A DNA stretch of 5,811 bases, from positions 1-5,811 of the forward strand of contig JAEZZN010000007.1 in the NCBI GenBank assembly GCA_023418535.1. Direction: 5' to 3'. Under the pieces are notes generated by a model, which saw only the letters and a program-made list of their open reading frames with translations, made no database searches and was not told the origin of the DNA. Positions within the stretch are counted from its first letter, which is position 1. Each line of letters opens with the position of its first letter. The DNA is from Bacillota bacterium (GTDB taxonomy: Bacteria > Bacillota_A > Clostridia > Tissierellales > Peptoniphilaceae). Positions 1 through 5,733 of this stretch are shown here, piece by piece. The translations under genes were made by a program, and so were the position numbers.

Positions 1-1
1 A

Positions 2-139
2 AAATTATTGACAGAAGAAGAGCATAATGCAATATTAAATAAAGAACCTGGATTATGGATTTCTGTTCAAATTAGAGATCCACAAGGATTTATATTAGAA
101 ATTTCAAATACTATATTTGGAGAACAAAAGCTTGATTAA
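2..139 (+). CDS. VOC/glyoxalase-fold protein, C-terminal fragment (5' end outside the window)
   Basis: An open frame runs from the window edge to TAA at 137-139 and gives the last 45 residues of a protein. The part IRDPQGFILEIS resembles the last beta strand of vicinal-oxygen-chelate proteins (glyoxalase I, bleomycin and fosfomycin resistance proteins, dioxygenases). In that family an 'RDPdGn.iEi' stretch carries a metal-binding glutamate near the C-terminus; here the matching glutamate is in LEIS. The sequence before it (LWISVQIRDPQG) fits the preceding strand. The substrate cannot be told from this fragment, and many VOC proteins are not glyoxalases. A terminator starts 27 nt after the stop, so this is the last gene of its transcript and is not part of the trmK unit. 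The family call is fairly safe; the specific function is unknown. Confidence 0.6.
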   Translation, partial: KLLTEEEHNAILNKEPGLWISVQIRDPQGFILEISNTIFGEQKLD

Positions 140-165
140 ATTTATTTTAATAATATAAATTAATG

Positions 166-230
166 CCAAGATTATATTTTCAATAAAAACCATTTGGAAT
201 ATTGAAAAAAAATAATCTTGGTTTAATTTT
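166..230 (+). terminator. Rho-independent terminator of the VOC-family gene
   Basis: The left arm 166-185 (CCAAGATTATATTTTCAATA) pairs with 200-221, which ends in AATAATCTTGG. The stem is about 20 bp with a small bulge in the A/T-rich middle and a 14-nt loop. The broken T tract TTTAATTTT (222-230) follows. Position after a stop codon and before a promoter supports the call. The stem is A/T rich, so it may be leaky. Confidence 0.8.
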
Positions 231-280
231 GTTATAAAAATTATATAAAATTATGAATAATTTATTTAAAATTAAAAGAG

Positions 281-309
281 TTGAGATTGTATTTATTTTA
301 ATATAGAAT
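281..309 (+). promoter_or_regulatory. Sigma-A type promoter for trmK–nif3
   Basis: The -35 box TTGAGA (281-286) and -10 box TAGAAT (304-309) are separated by exactly 17 nt. Each matches the consensus at five of six positions. Nearly pure A/T sequence upstream (about 233-275) could act as an UP element. Transcription would start near 316, leaving a leader of about 25 nt before the ATG at 342 but only about 11 nt before the upstream ATG at 327. This helps decide the trmK start. Confidence 0.65.
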
Positions 310-332
310 AGATAGGCAATATCAAAATGAGC

Positions 333-336
333 GGAG
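333..336 (+). promoter_or_regulatory. Ribosome binding site that decides the trmK start
   Basis: GGAG lies 5 nt before the ATG at 342. The alternative in-frame ATG at 327 is preceded only by a weak AGG in GATAGGCAATATC and would place this GGAG inside the coding region. This favours a start at 342. Confidence 0.6.
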
Positions 337-341
337 TAGAT

Positions 342-1025
342 ATGAATAGAATTGATAAAATAGTTGAATTTGTAGATGAAAATAAAATAGTTGCTGATAT
401 TGGTTCAGATCATGGAATTACGGCAATTAAAATCTATGAAGAAAAGAATCCTAAAAAAGTAATAGCAACAGATATATCAAAAGAATCATTACAAAAACTA
501 GTTGATAAATTAGAACATTCTAGATATGATATTGAGACGATTGTAACAGATGGTATCAGAGAGCTTCCTAAAAATATAGATGAAATAATAATTTCTGGAA
601 TGGGAGGATATCTAATTTCTAAGATAATTAAAAATGGTATTGATGTAGCAAAATCAGCAGATAAACTTATTTTACAAGCGAATAACTCATTAGAGCATTT
701 GAGAAAGTTTTTACATTCAGAAGGTTTTGAGATAATAGATGAAGCAAATGTATATGAGGAAACCTATATATATACAATTATAGTTACAAAATATACAAAT
801 AAAGTAAAAAAATATGATAATGAAGAATATTATATATATGGAAAAAAGAATATAGAAAATAAAGATAAATTAACGGTTCAATATATTGAAAGGGAATTAA
901 ACCATTCAAAATCAGTTATAAATAATATAAAATCAAATGATACAATTGTTGTTAAAAATCGTATACAAGAATTGGAGAATAAAATTAATCATATGGAGAA
1001 TTTATTATGCAAATTAAAGAGTTAA
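342..1025 (+). CDS. trmK: tRNA (adenine(22)-N1)-methyltransferase, TrmK family
   Basis: This enzyme uses S-adenosylmethionine to methylate N1 of adenine 22 in the D-arm region of tRNA, in the cytoplasm. Numbered from ATG 342 (227 aa), the Rossmann methyltransferase marks are motif I VADIGSDHG (17-25), the ribose-binding acidic residue in ATDIS (D44), VTDG (68-71), the TrmK-typical ISGMGG (84-89) and LQAN (111-114, usually LQPN or LQPM). The last third is rich in Lys, Glu, Ile and Asn and ends in a probable coiled coil, as in the Bacillus protein YqfN. The length is normal for the family. A longer start at 327 adds five residues but has a poorer ribosome site and leaves almost no leader. The gene overlaps the next one by 19 nt; the trmK–nif3 pairing is common in Firmicutes, usually after sigA, which is not seen here. 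A family-level call is secure. Confidence 0.92.
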   Translation: MNRIDKIVEFVDENKIVADIGSDHGITAIKIYEEKNPKKVIATDISKESLQKLVDKLEHSRYDIETIVTDGIRELPKNIDEIIISGMGGYLISKIIKNGIDVAKSADKLILQANNSLEHLRKFLHSEGFEIIDEANVYEETYIYTIIVTKYTNKVKKYDNEEYYIYGKKNIENKDKLTVQYIERELNHSKSVINNIKSNDTIVVKNRIQELENKINHMENLLCKLKS

Positions 1026-1777
1026 TTGAATTATTTGAAAAAAAGATAAATCCAAATTTACAAGAGGAGTCGGATAATAGTGGATTACAAATCGGTGATA
1101 TTAATCAAGAATTAACAGGTGTAATCACAACGCTTGAAATTACTCCAGAAGTTATAGAAAATGCAATAGAAAATAATTGTAATTTAATATTTTGTCATCA
1201 TCCAATAATTTTTGGTGGAATAAATTCTATTGATAATGACGATTTTAAAGGAAAAAAAATAATAAAAGCAATTCAAAATAATATTGTTATATACGCAAGT
1301 CATACTCCTTCAGATATGAAAGGTTTAAATGAATATATTCTAAATAGAATGGGATTTGAATCAGATGGATTTATAAAAGAATATAAAGAAAATCTATATT
1401 ACGGAAATTTTAGTAATGTAGATATCAAATTTAAAACTTTAATAAAACAAATTAAAGAAAATTTAGATCTAGATAGAGTTATTGTTTATGGAGAAATTGA
1501 TAAAGTTACTAGAATAGGGTTAGTTACAGGATCTGGTATGGATTTTGTAAATGAAGCTATAGATAAAGGAGTTGAAGTATATATCACAGGAGACATCACT
1601 CATCACCATGCAATGGACTCTGTAGAAAAAGGATTAGTTTTAGTAGATATAAGTCATGAAGGTTCGGAAAGATATTTTTCATATTTTGCAGAAAATATCT
1701 TAAGTGAATATATTGAAGATGATATAACATTAATAAAATACGAAAATGAAGCAAAATATTTAAGACAGATTTGGTAA
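1007..1777 (+). CDS. Nif3-like dinuclear metal centre protein (DUF34/NIF3 family)
   Basis: This is a 256-aa member of the DUF34/NIF3 family, whose proteins form hexameric rings with two metal ions per subunit. Databases often label it 'GTP cyclohydrolase 1 type 2', but the true role is unsettled. Metal-site motifs visible are CHHP (H64, H65), SHTPSD (H99, D103) and ISHEGSE (H217, E221), with a further histidine-rich GDITHHHA at 195-202. The N-terminal substrate-side motif is DNSGLQIG (23-30). The central 120-180 region is the normal short linker, so the extra PII-like domain of Bacillus YqfO (about 370 aa) is absent. Start ATG 1007 has GGAG at 995-998, eight nt away. It overlaps the trmK end by 19 nt, so the two are probably translationally coupled. 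The usual HTNLD reads HTPSD here. Family certain, function open. Confidence 0.9.
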   Translation: MQIKELIELFEKKINPNLQEESDNSGLQIGDINQELTGVITTLEITPEVIENAIENNCNLIFCHHPIIFGGINSIDNDDFKGKKIIKAIQNNIVIYASHTPSDMKGLNEYILNRMGFESDGFIKEYKENLYYGNFSNVDIKFKTLIKQIKENLDLDRVIVYGEIDKVTRIGLVTGSGMDFVNEAIDKGVEVYITGDITHHHAMDSVEKGLVLVDISHEGSERYFSYFAENILSEYIEDDITLIKYENEAKYLRQIW

Positions 1778-1782
1778 AATGT

Positions 1783-1810
1783 TCGACAAAATAGTGTAAT
1801 TGTGTTAAAT
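1783..1810 (+). promoter_or_regulatory. Probable rnpB promoter
   Basis: TCGACA (1783-1788, five of six matches to the -35 consensus) is followed after 16 nt by TTAAAT (1805-1810, four of six matches to -10). A shifted reading, TTCGAC at 1782 with 17 nt, is equally possible. The predicted start at about 1817-1818 coincides with the first base of helix P1 of the RNase P RNA at 1819, which is independent support. No terminator separates nif3 (stop at 1777) from this site, so readthrough from trmK–nif3 may add transcripts. Confidence 0.55.
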
Positions 1811-1817
1811 TTAAATA

Positions 1818-2304
1818 ACGAGTATGTCAGATAATCGCGAGATGAAAATTTCGAGGAAAGTCCGTGCACCATACAGCAGAATGCCAGATAACGTCTGGTG
1901 GAGGCGACTCTAAGGCTAGTGCAACAGAAATATACCGCAGAATTTATCTTATGTTAATTATAGGCTTCTCACTGACGAATCCAACCAATCGAAGCTCCTA
2001 AGGTCGCTTCTCTTGGGGATTCTTGACGTGAGACCTACTTTATATTTCCAATGTTTGATTGGATAAATCCCATCAAACATTGGAGCGCATAAGTTAGGTC
2101 TGCAAGGGTGGAAAGGCGAGGTAAGAGCTCACCAGCGTATAGGTAACTATACGGCTATGTAAACCCCATTCGGTGCAAAATCAAAATAGGATAAAAGCCC
2201 AGTAGCTGGCTGGGTCCGGTAGGTAGATTGCTTTAATGTATAGGCGACTATACATATAGATAGATGATTATCAAATACAGAACACGGCTTATAGACATGC
2301 TCGC
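1818..2304 (+). ncRNA. rnpB: RNase P RNA, class A, with enlarged P12 domain
   Basis: This is the catalytic RNA of RNase P, which removes 5' leaders from precursor tRNAs. Helices readable by eye: P1 1819-1828/2294-2303 (one G·U); P2 GATAATC 1830-1836 with GATTATC 2266-2272; a minimal P3, CGAGAT-GAAA-ATTTCG (1838-1853); and P4, 1858-1866 with CACGGCTT 2283-2290, including the conserved bulged U at 1861. Also P8 1884-1898, P9 GAG-GCGA-CTC 1901-1910, P14 2137-2152 (loop GTAA), P16 GGAT/GTCC and P18 2238-2253 (loop GCGA). Conserved strings include GAGGAAAGTCC, AGTGCAACAGA, GGTAAGAGCTCACC, GTAAACCCC and ACAGAACACGGCTTA. The tRNA CCA-pairing GGT sits at 2218-2220. P14, P16 and P18 mark class A (E. 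coli-like), not Bacillus class B. The length of about 487 nt exceeds the usual 350-400 because of the P12 insertion. Ends are inferred from P1 and are good to a few bases. Confidence 0.95.
1937..2103 (+). other. Branched P12 extension domain of the RNase P RNA
   Basis: E. coli P12 is a simple hairpin of about 30 nt; here 167 nt take its place. The base is closed by GCAGA 1937-1941 with TCTGC 2099-2103 and by CTTATG 1948-1953 with CATAAG 2088-2093. Inside are two arms. Arm A runs 1961-2037: TAGG/CCTA, TCTCAC/GTGAGA, GAATCC/GGATTC and GAAGC/GCTTC, stacked with internal loops. Arm B runs 2048-2083: the perfect 12-bp stem CCAATGTTTGAT/ATCAAACATTGG, with inner GGA/TCC and loop TAAA. No open reading frame of note lies inside. 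P12 is known to be variable and to tolerate insertions. Pairings are read by eye and were not computed. Confidence 0.75.
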
Positions 2305-2315
2305 CAATTTATATT

Positions 2316-2320
2316 GGAGG
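2316..2320 (+). promoter_or_regulatory. dut ribosome binding site, partly in a small hairpin
   Basis: GGAGG lies 5 nt before ATG 2326 and fixes that start. An upstream in-frame TTG at 2314 would put the ribosome site inside the gene and is rejected. Its first two bases are also the 3' end of a 5-bp hairpin, CCAAT-TTAT-ATTGG (2304-2317), directly after P1 of the RNase P RNA. The hairpin is weak and may only slightly mask the site. Confidence 0.75.
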
Positions 2321-2325
2321 ATTTT

Positions 2326-2751
2326 ATGAAATTAAAAATTGTGACAGAAAATTTTATTCCTAAATACGCTACAGAAGGTAGTGCGGGATTTGATTTATTT
2401 TGTAATAATGAAGAACCAATAGTAGTTAAACCTAATGAAGTGGCAAATGTTCCAACTGGATTAAAAGTGTCTATTCCTAAAGGTTATTTTGGTGCTATTT
2501 ATCCAAGATCTTCTGCAGGCATAAAACATAGAATTACTTTAGCCAATACAGTAGGTATAATTGATTCAGATTACAGAGGTGATATTCATATATTTTTTGT
2601 AAATAATGGTGATAAAGAACATGTAATACATAAAGGCGATAGATTAGCTCAAATGATTATTCAACCATATGTACAGGTTGAATTTGATATAGTAGACGAT
2701 CTAGATGAAACAGATCGTGGAGAAGGTGGAATAGGATCTACAGGTAGATAA
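2326..2751 (+). CDS. dut: dUTP diphosphatase (trimeric dUTPase)
   Basis: Hydrolyses dUTP to dUMP and pyrophosphate in the cytoplasm. This keeps uracil out of DNA and supplies dUMP for thymidylate synthesis. All five motifs of the homotrimeric family are present in 141 aa, the usual length: motif 1 SAGFDL (19-24), motif 2 PRSSAGIK (60-67), motif 3 GIIDSDYRGDI (77-87, with catalytic D80 and Y83), motif 4 GDRLAQ (104-109), and the flexible C-terminal arm, motif 5 RGEGGIGSTGR (131-141). The usual Phe of GGFGSTG, which stacks over the uracil, is Ile here. The start is ATG 2326 behind GGAGG. It begins 22 nt after the end of rnpB P1 with no terminator or clear promoter between, and its stop TAA directly abuts the next ATG. 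It is probably transcribed by readthrough from rnpB. Confidence 0.96.
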   Translation: MKLKIVTENFIPKYATEGSAGFDLFCNNEEPIVVKPNEVANVPTGLKVSIPKGYFGAIYPRSSAGIKHRITLANTVGIIDSDYRGDIHIFFVNNGDKEHVIHKGDRLAQMIIQPYVQVEFDIVDDLDETDRGEGGIGSTGR

Positions 2752-4374
2752 ATGAAATTCGATTTTAAATTAGTAAATTCAAATAAACAATTTAAAGAAA
2801 TTTCTTCTAATGAATTTAATTCAATAGAAGAAATTTTTAAATATAAAGCATGGAAAAATGATCATATAATAATGCAATTATTAGTTTATGCAAATGAAGA
2901 AAGCACTATCAATTTAGAAATAGAAAAAGTAGAAGAAATAGATTTTAAGATATATGCCGTTCAAAAAGTATTAGCTTATACTGGAAAACCATTTGAGCCA
3001 ATACCTTATAAAGAAAATATAAAAAGAACAGAGGCTTCAGATTTATTGATTGAAACAAATCAAATAAAGCTTAATAAAGGAGAAACTTCATCATTTTTCA
3101 TAGATATTCATACAAAAAATGCTAAAGATTCAAAAGTAAATATCGTTATAAGTGATGGAGAGAAAAGTGTTAATAAAGAATTAGAATTAAAGATTATTGA
3201 CAAATTTGTAGAAATAAATAAAGAAATATTTGATATTCATGTGTGGCAATATCCTTACTCATCTGCGGAATACTATGAAGTTGAACCATTTAGTGATTCT
3301 CATGTTGAAATATTAAAAAAACATTTAGAACCATATAAGAAATTAGGTGGAGACGCCATAGTTGCTTCTTTATGTGAAGATGCATGGGGAGATCAAACAT
3401 ATAGCAAAAATAAAACAAAATTTCCGTCAATGATTAAATGGAAATTAGAAGAAGAGATGAAATATGATTTTAGTGATTTTGATAAGTGGATTGAAATCAC
3501 AAATGATTTAGGTTTGGGACAAAAACGAATTATATTGTATGGAATGGCTCCATGGCATGAATCCTTCACTTATATAAAAGATGGAGAATTAGTAAGAGAA
3601 AAATATGATATTAAGTCAAAATTATATTTTGATAGATGGATACATTTTTTAGAGCATCTTTACAGACATCTTGAAGATAAAAATATTCACGAAAAAGTTT
3701 TTATTGGAATAGATGAAATGGGATTTAATGATGAAATTTTTGAAATTATAGAAAAAGCAAGTAATAAATTAAATATAAATATTAAAGTTGCGGCAGCTAT
3801 TAATGATTTTGAAAATACAAAAAAATATGGTGAATATATAGAATATGCTTCAGTTTCTTTTATTGAGTATGAAAAAGATAGAAACAAATTCATTGACTTT
3901 ACAAATGAAAGAAGAAGACAAAATAAATATACATCATTGTATTCATGTACCGGTCATAAGCCTGGAAATTTTGTTTTAAGTCAATTTGGAGAAACTTATA
4001 TTACTGTTGTACAGTCATTTATCACAGATGGTTTCTTGAGATGGGCATATGATGCTTGGGTTAAAGATCCTTTAGTAGATGTAACGCATGAGTTTTTTGA
4101 GCCTGGAGATTGTTTCTTAATATATCCTGCATTAAAAAATCGTGAAAAACCAAATATTTCTATAAGATATTTAAAAATATTGGAAGCTATATATGATGGA
4201 TATAAATTAAGAAGTATATTAAATGAAGAAGAATTATTTGATTTTTTCAGAAGTTTAGGCACAAAGTTTGTCTGGTCAAATACTTATCCTACAGATGAAG
4301 AAACAGATCTATTATTTGAAGATATAGAAAAGATAAAAGAAATTATTAATATAGGAGATAATCGTGAAGCGTGA
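2752..4374 (+). CDS. GH123/DUF4091-type glycoside hydrolase, probable beta-N-acetylgalactosaminidase-like, cytosolic
   Basis: A 540-aa protein that resembles the GH123 family, whose known members release beta-linked N-acetylgalactosamine by a substrate-assisted mechanism using an adjacent Asp-Glu pair. Layout: an N-terminal beta-rich domain (about 1-155); then the opening of the TIM-barrel domain, IHVWQYP (162-168); an aromatic stretch AWGDQTY (211-217) and PSMIKW (225-230); IGIDEMGF (318-325), whose D321-E322 is the candidate catalytic pair; and the DUF4091 signature, DGFLRWAYDAW (426-436), EPGDCFLIYP (450-459) and SIRYLKILEAIYDGYKLR (470-487). No signal peptide, membrane segment or anchor is visible, so a cytosolic place is inferred. 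ATG 2752 abuts the dut stop, with AGGT seven nt upstream; its end overlaps the permease by 11 nt. The exact substrate is not shown; GH123-like proteins of this type are largely uncharacterised. Confidence 0.75.
   Translation: MKFDFKLVNSNKQFKEISSNEFNSIEEIFKYKAWKNDHIIMQLLVYANEESTINLEIEKVEEIDFKIYAVQKVLAYTGKPFEPIPYKENIKRTEASDLLIETNQIKLNKGETSSFFIDIHTKNAKDSKVNIVISDGEKSVNKELELKIIDKFVEINKEIFDIHVWQYPYSSAEYYEVEPFSDSHVEILKKHLEPYKKLGGDAIVASLCEDAWGDQTYSKNKTKFPSMIKWKLEEEMKYDFSDFDKWIEITNDLGLGQKRIILYGMAPWHESFTYIKDGELVREKYDIKSKLYFDRWIHFLEHLYRHLEDKNIHEKVFIGIDEMGFNDEIFEIIEKASNKLNINIKVAAAINDFENTKKYGEYIEYASVSFIEYEKDRNKFIDFTNERRRQNKYTSLYSCTGHKPGNFVLSQFGETYITVVQSFITDGFLRWAYDAWVKDPLVDVTHEFFEPGDCFLIYPALKNREKPNISIRYLKILEAIYDGYKLRSILNEEELFDFFRSLGTKFVWSNTYPTDEETDLLFEDIEKIKEIINIGDNREA
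4353..4357 (+). promoter_or_regulatory. Ribosome binding site for the GTG-started permease
   Basis: AGGAG ends 6 nt before GTG 4364, inside the coding sequence of the upstream hydrolase gene. It supports the GTG start and translational coupling across the 11-nt overlap. No in-frame ATG at the N-terminus would keep the first membrane segment intact. Confidence 0.75.
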
Positions 4375-5683
4375 AACATATGGAGTTTTTACAGCGATTA
4401 CAATGGTTGTAGGAATAGTTATAGGATCCGGAATTTATTTTAGAGCTGATGATATATTTACATTTACTAACGGAAATTTATTGCTTAGTATAATTGTAAT
4501 GATTATGGGATCTACTAGCATAATATTTGGTTCGTTATCATTCTCTTATTTATCAAGAAAAACTACTGAATCAGGAGGTGTTATAAATTATTTTGAAACA
4601 TTTTTATCACATGATTTAGCAAGAGGGTATGGTTGGTTTTTTGCTTTTATATATTTACCTTCTGTATCGGTTGTATTGGGGTGGGCTGCAGCTCTTTATA
4701 CATTTATTTTGATTGGAATAGATGCTACTTTGCCTATGCAAATAGCGCTTGGCCTGTTTTATAATATATTATTGATAATTATAAATTCATTAAGTAGAAA
4801 ATTTGGATCAGTCATACAAAATGTTTCTACATTAATAAAATTAATCCCTTTATTTGCTATTGCTATTTATGGATTTTTTTATTCAAATAATTTAGGAAAT
4901 TTTGATAATATACTAAATGGTTTTGTAAAAGAATTTAAAACTTATACATGGTTAACCGCGCTAGTCCCTTTAGCTTATTCTCTTGATGGTTGGACAATTA
5001 CACTAAACATTGCCCCTGAAGTAAAGAATTCGAAAAAGAATATGCCGATTGCGCTAATTGTAGGACCGATTATCATATTATTTGTTTACATTGTGTATTT
5101 GATTGGTATTTACAGCATACTTGGTCCTGAACAAATTATTTCACTTGGTGATGAGGCGATATTTGTAGCTGGAAAAAAAATATTAGGTGATAGACTAGGA
5201 AATGTGTTGTTAACAATTGTAGTGGTTTCAGTGATTGGAGTTTTAAATGGATTGAGCCTTGGTTCCATTAGAATACCTCAAGCATTAGCTGAAAAGAGGA
5301 TGATATCTGATAAGTGGGAAATATCTAAGATTGATGAGAGGTTTCAAATATCTAAGAAATCAGTTTATATCTATATTGTAACGATTATATTTTGGAATTT
5401 CATACACTATTTAGTAATGAAATATAATATTTTTAACGGAAGAGATATTAGCGAAATTTCAATAGTATTTAATTATTTAATTTATATTTTACTTTATAAA
5501 AAAACTTTTGAGATAGTAAAAGCAAAGAATAAATTAAAAATGTTTATACCTATTATTGCAAGTATGGGTTCATTAATCATATTAGTAGGATCTTTACTGA
5601 CAAGTTTTTTATATATAAGTATATTTTTATTAATAAGTGGAATTGTTGTATTTTTGGGGTATAGGTATGTACCTAAGGAATAG
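4364..5683 (+). CDS. APC-superfamily amino-acid permease (LAT/SteT-like)
   Basis: A 439-aa integral membrane protein with about 12 hydrophobic segments, at roughly 8-26, 40-62, 92-117, 126-143, 154-172, 195-214, 228-252, 278-302, 334-351, 361-378, 392-412 and 414-434. APC marks are the unwound first helix with GSGIYF (21-26, substrate carboxyl site in the family), ESGGVINYF (69-77), KLIPL (159-163), DGW (208-210) followed by APEVKNSKKNMP (217-228), which corresponds to the family 'E.KNP.KN.P' loop, and SIRIPQALAEKRM (301-313). The DGW plus E.KN layout is nearest to the L-type/SteT exchangers for serine, threonine or neutral amino acids, but the substrate is not proven. GTG start with AGGAG; overlaps the hydrolase gene by 11 nt and is the last gene before a strong terminator. 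Confidence 0.88.
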   Translation: MKRETYGVFTAITMVVGIVIGSGIYFRADDIFTFTNGNLLLSIIVMIMGSTSIIFGSLSFSYLSRKTTESGGVINYFETFLSHDLARGYGWFFAFIYLPSVSVVLGWAAALYTFILIGIDATLPMQIALGLFYNILLIIINSLSRKFGSVIQNVSTLIKLIPLFAIAIYGFFYSNNLGNFDNILNGFVKEFKTYTWLTALVPLAYSLDGWTITLNIAPEVKNSKKNMPIALIVGPIIILFVYIVYLIGIYSILGPEQIISLGDEAIFVAGKKILGDRLGNVLLTIVVVSVIGVLNGLSLGSIRIPQALAEKRMISDKWEISKIDERFQISKKSVYIYIVTIIFWNFIHYLVMKYNIFNGRDISEISIVFNYLIYILLYKKTFEIVKAKNKLKMFIPIIASMGSLIILVGSLLTSFLYISIFLLISGIVVFLGYRYVPKE

Positions 5684-5733
5684 AAAGGTGGTGTGTCAGA
5701 ATGACTAAATTTCTGATACACTACCTTTTTTTT
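5684..5733 (+). terminator. Strong rho-independent terminator after the permease gene
   Basis: AAAGGTGGTGTGTCAGAA (5684-5701) pairs along all 18 positions with TTCTGATACACTACCTTT (5711-5728), using two G·U pairs. The loop is 9 nt. The right arm runs into a tract of eight T (5726-5733). The stem begins on the base after the permease stop TAG (5681-5683), so it ends the rnpB–dut–hydrolase–permease unit. The T tract is only on the + side, so it works in one direction. Confidence 0.95.

Noticed and set aside
1778..1817. Terminator between nif3-like gene and rnpB
   Set aside because: No stable hairpin with a T tract is present in these 40 bases; only promoter-like boxes are seen.
1654..1872. 72-codon reverse-strand open frame across the nif3 end and rnpB start
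   Set aside because: It lies opposite a well-supported gene and the conserved RNase P RNA core, has no recognisable domain and no clear ribosome site.
2048..2083. Intrinsic terminator or inserted miniature transposon from the perfect 12-bp inverted repeat
   Set aside because: No T tract follows and the conserved RNase P core continues on both sides. No target-site duplication or transposase-like ends are visible, so it is better read as an arm of the P12 domain.
1818..2304. Class B (Bacillus-type) RNase P RNA
   Set aside because: It has class A hallmarks (P14 and P18 GNRA hairpins, P16, the AGTGCAACAGA and TAGATAGATGATTATC blocks) and lacks the class B P5.1, P10.1 and P19 layout as far as can be seen.
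2314..2325. TTG start for dut, four residues upstream
   Set aside because: The TTG and next codon are the GGAGG ribosome site itself, and the dUTPase family starts at the MKLKI-type position.
3687..4262. Two reverse-strand open frames (3687-3893 and 3996-4262) inside the hydrolase gene
   Set aside because: They are antisense shadows of an AT-rich coding region. The + strand frame carries family motifs over the same span.
5494..5721. Reverse-strand open frame over the permease end and terminator
   Set aside because: It would start inside the terminator hairpin and lies opposite the last membrane segments; its hydrophobic look mirrors the sense strand.
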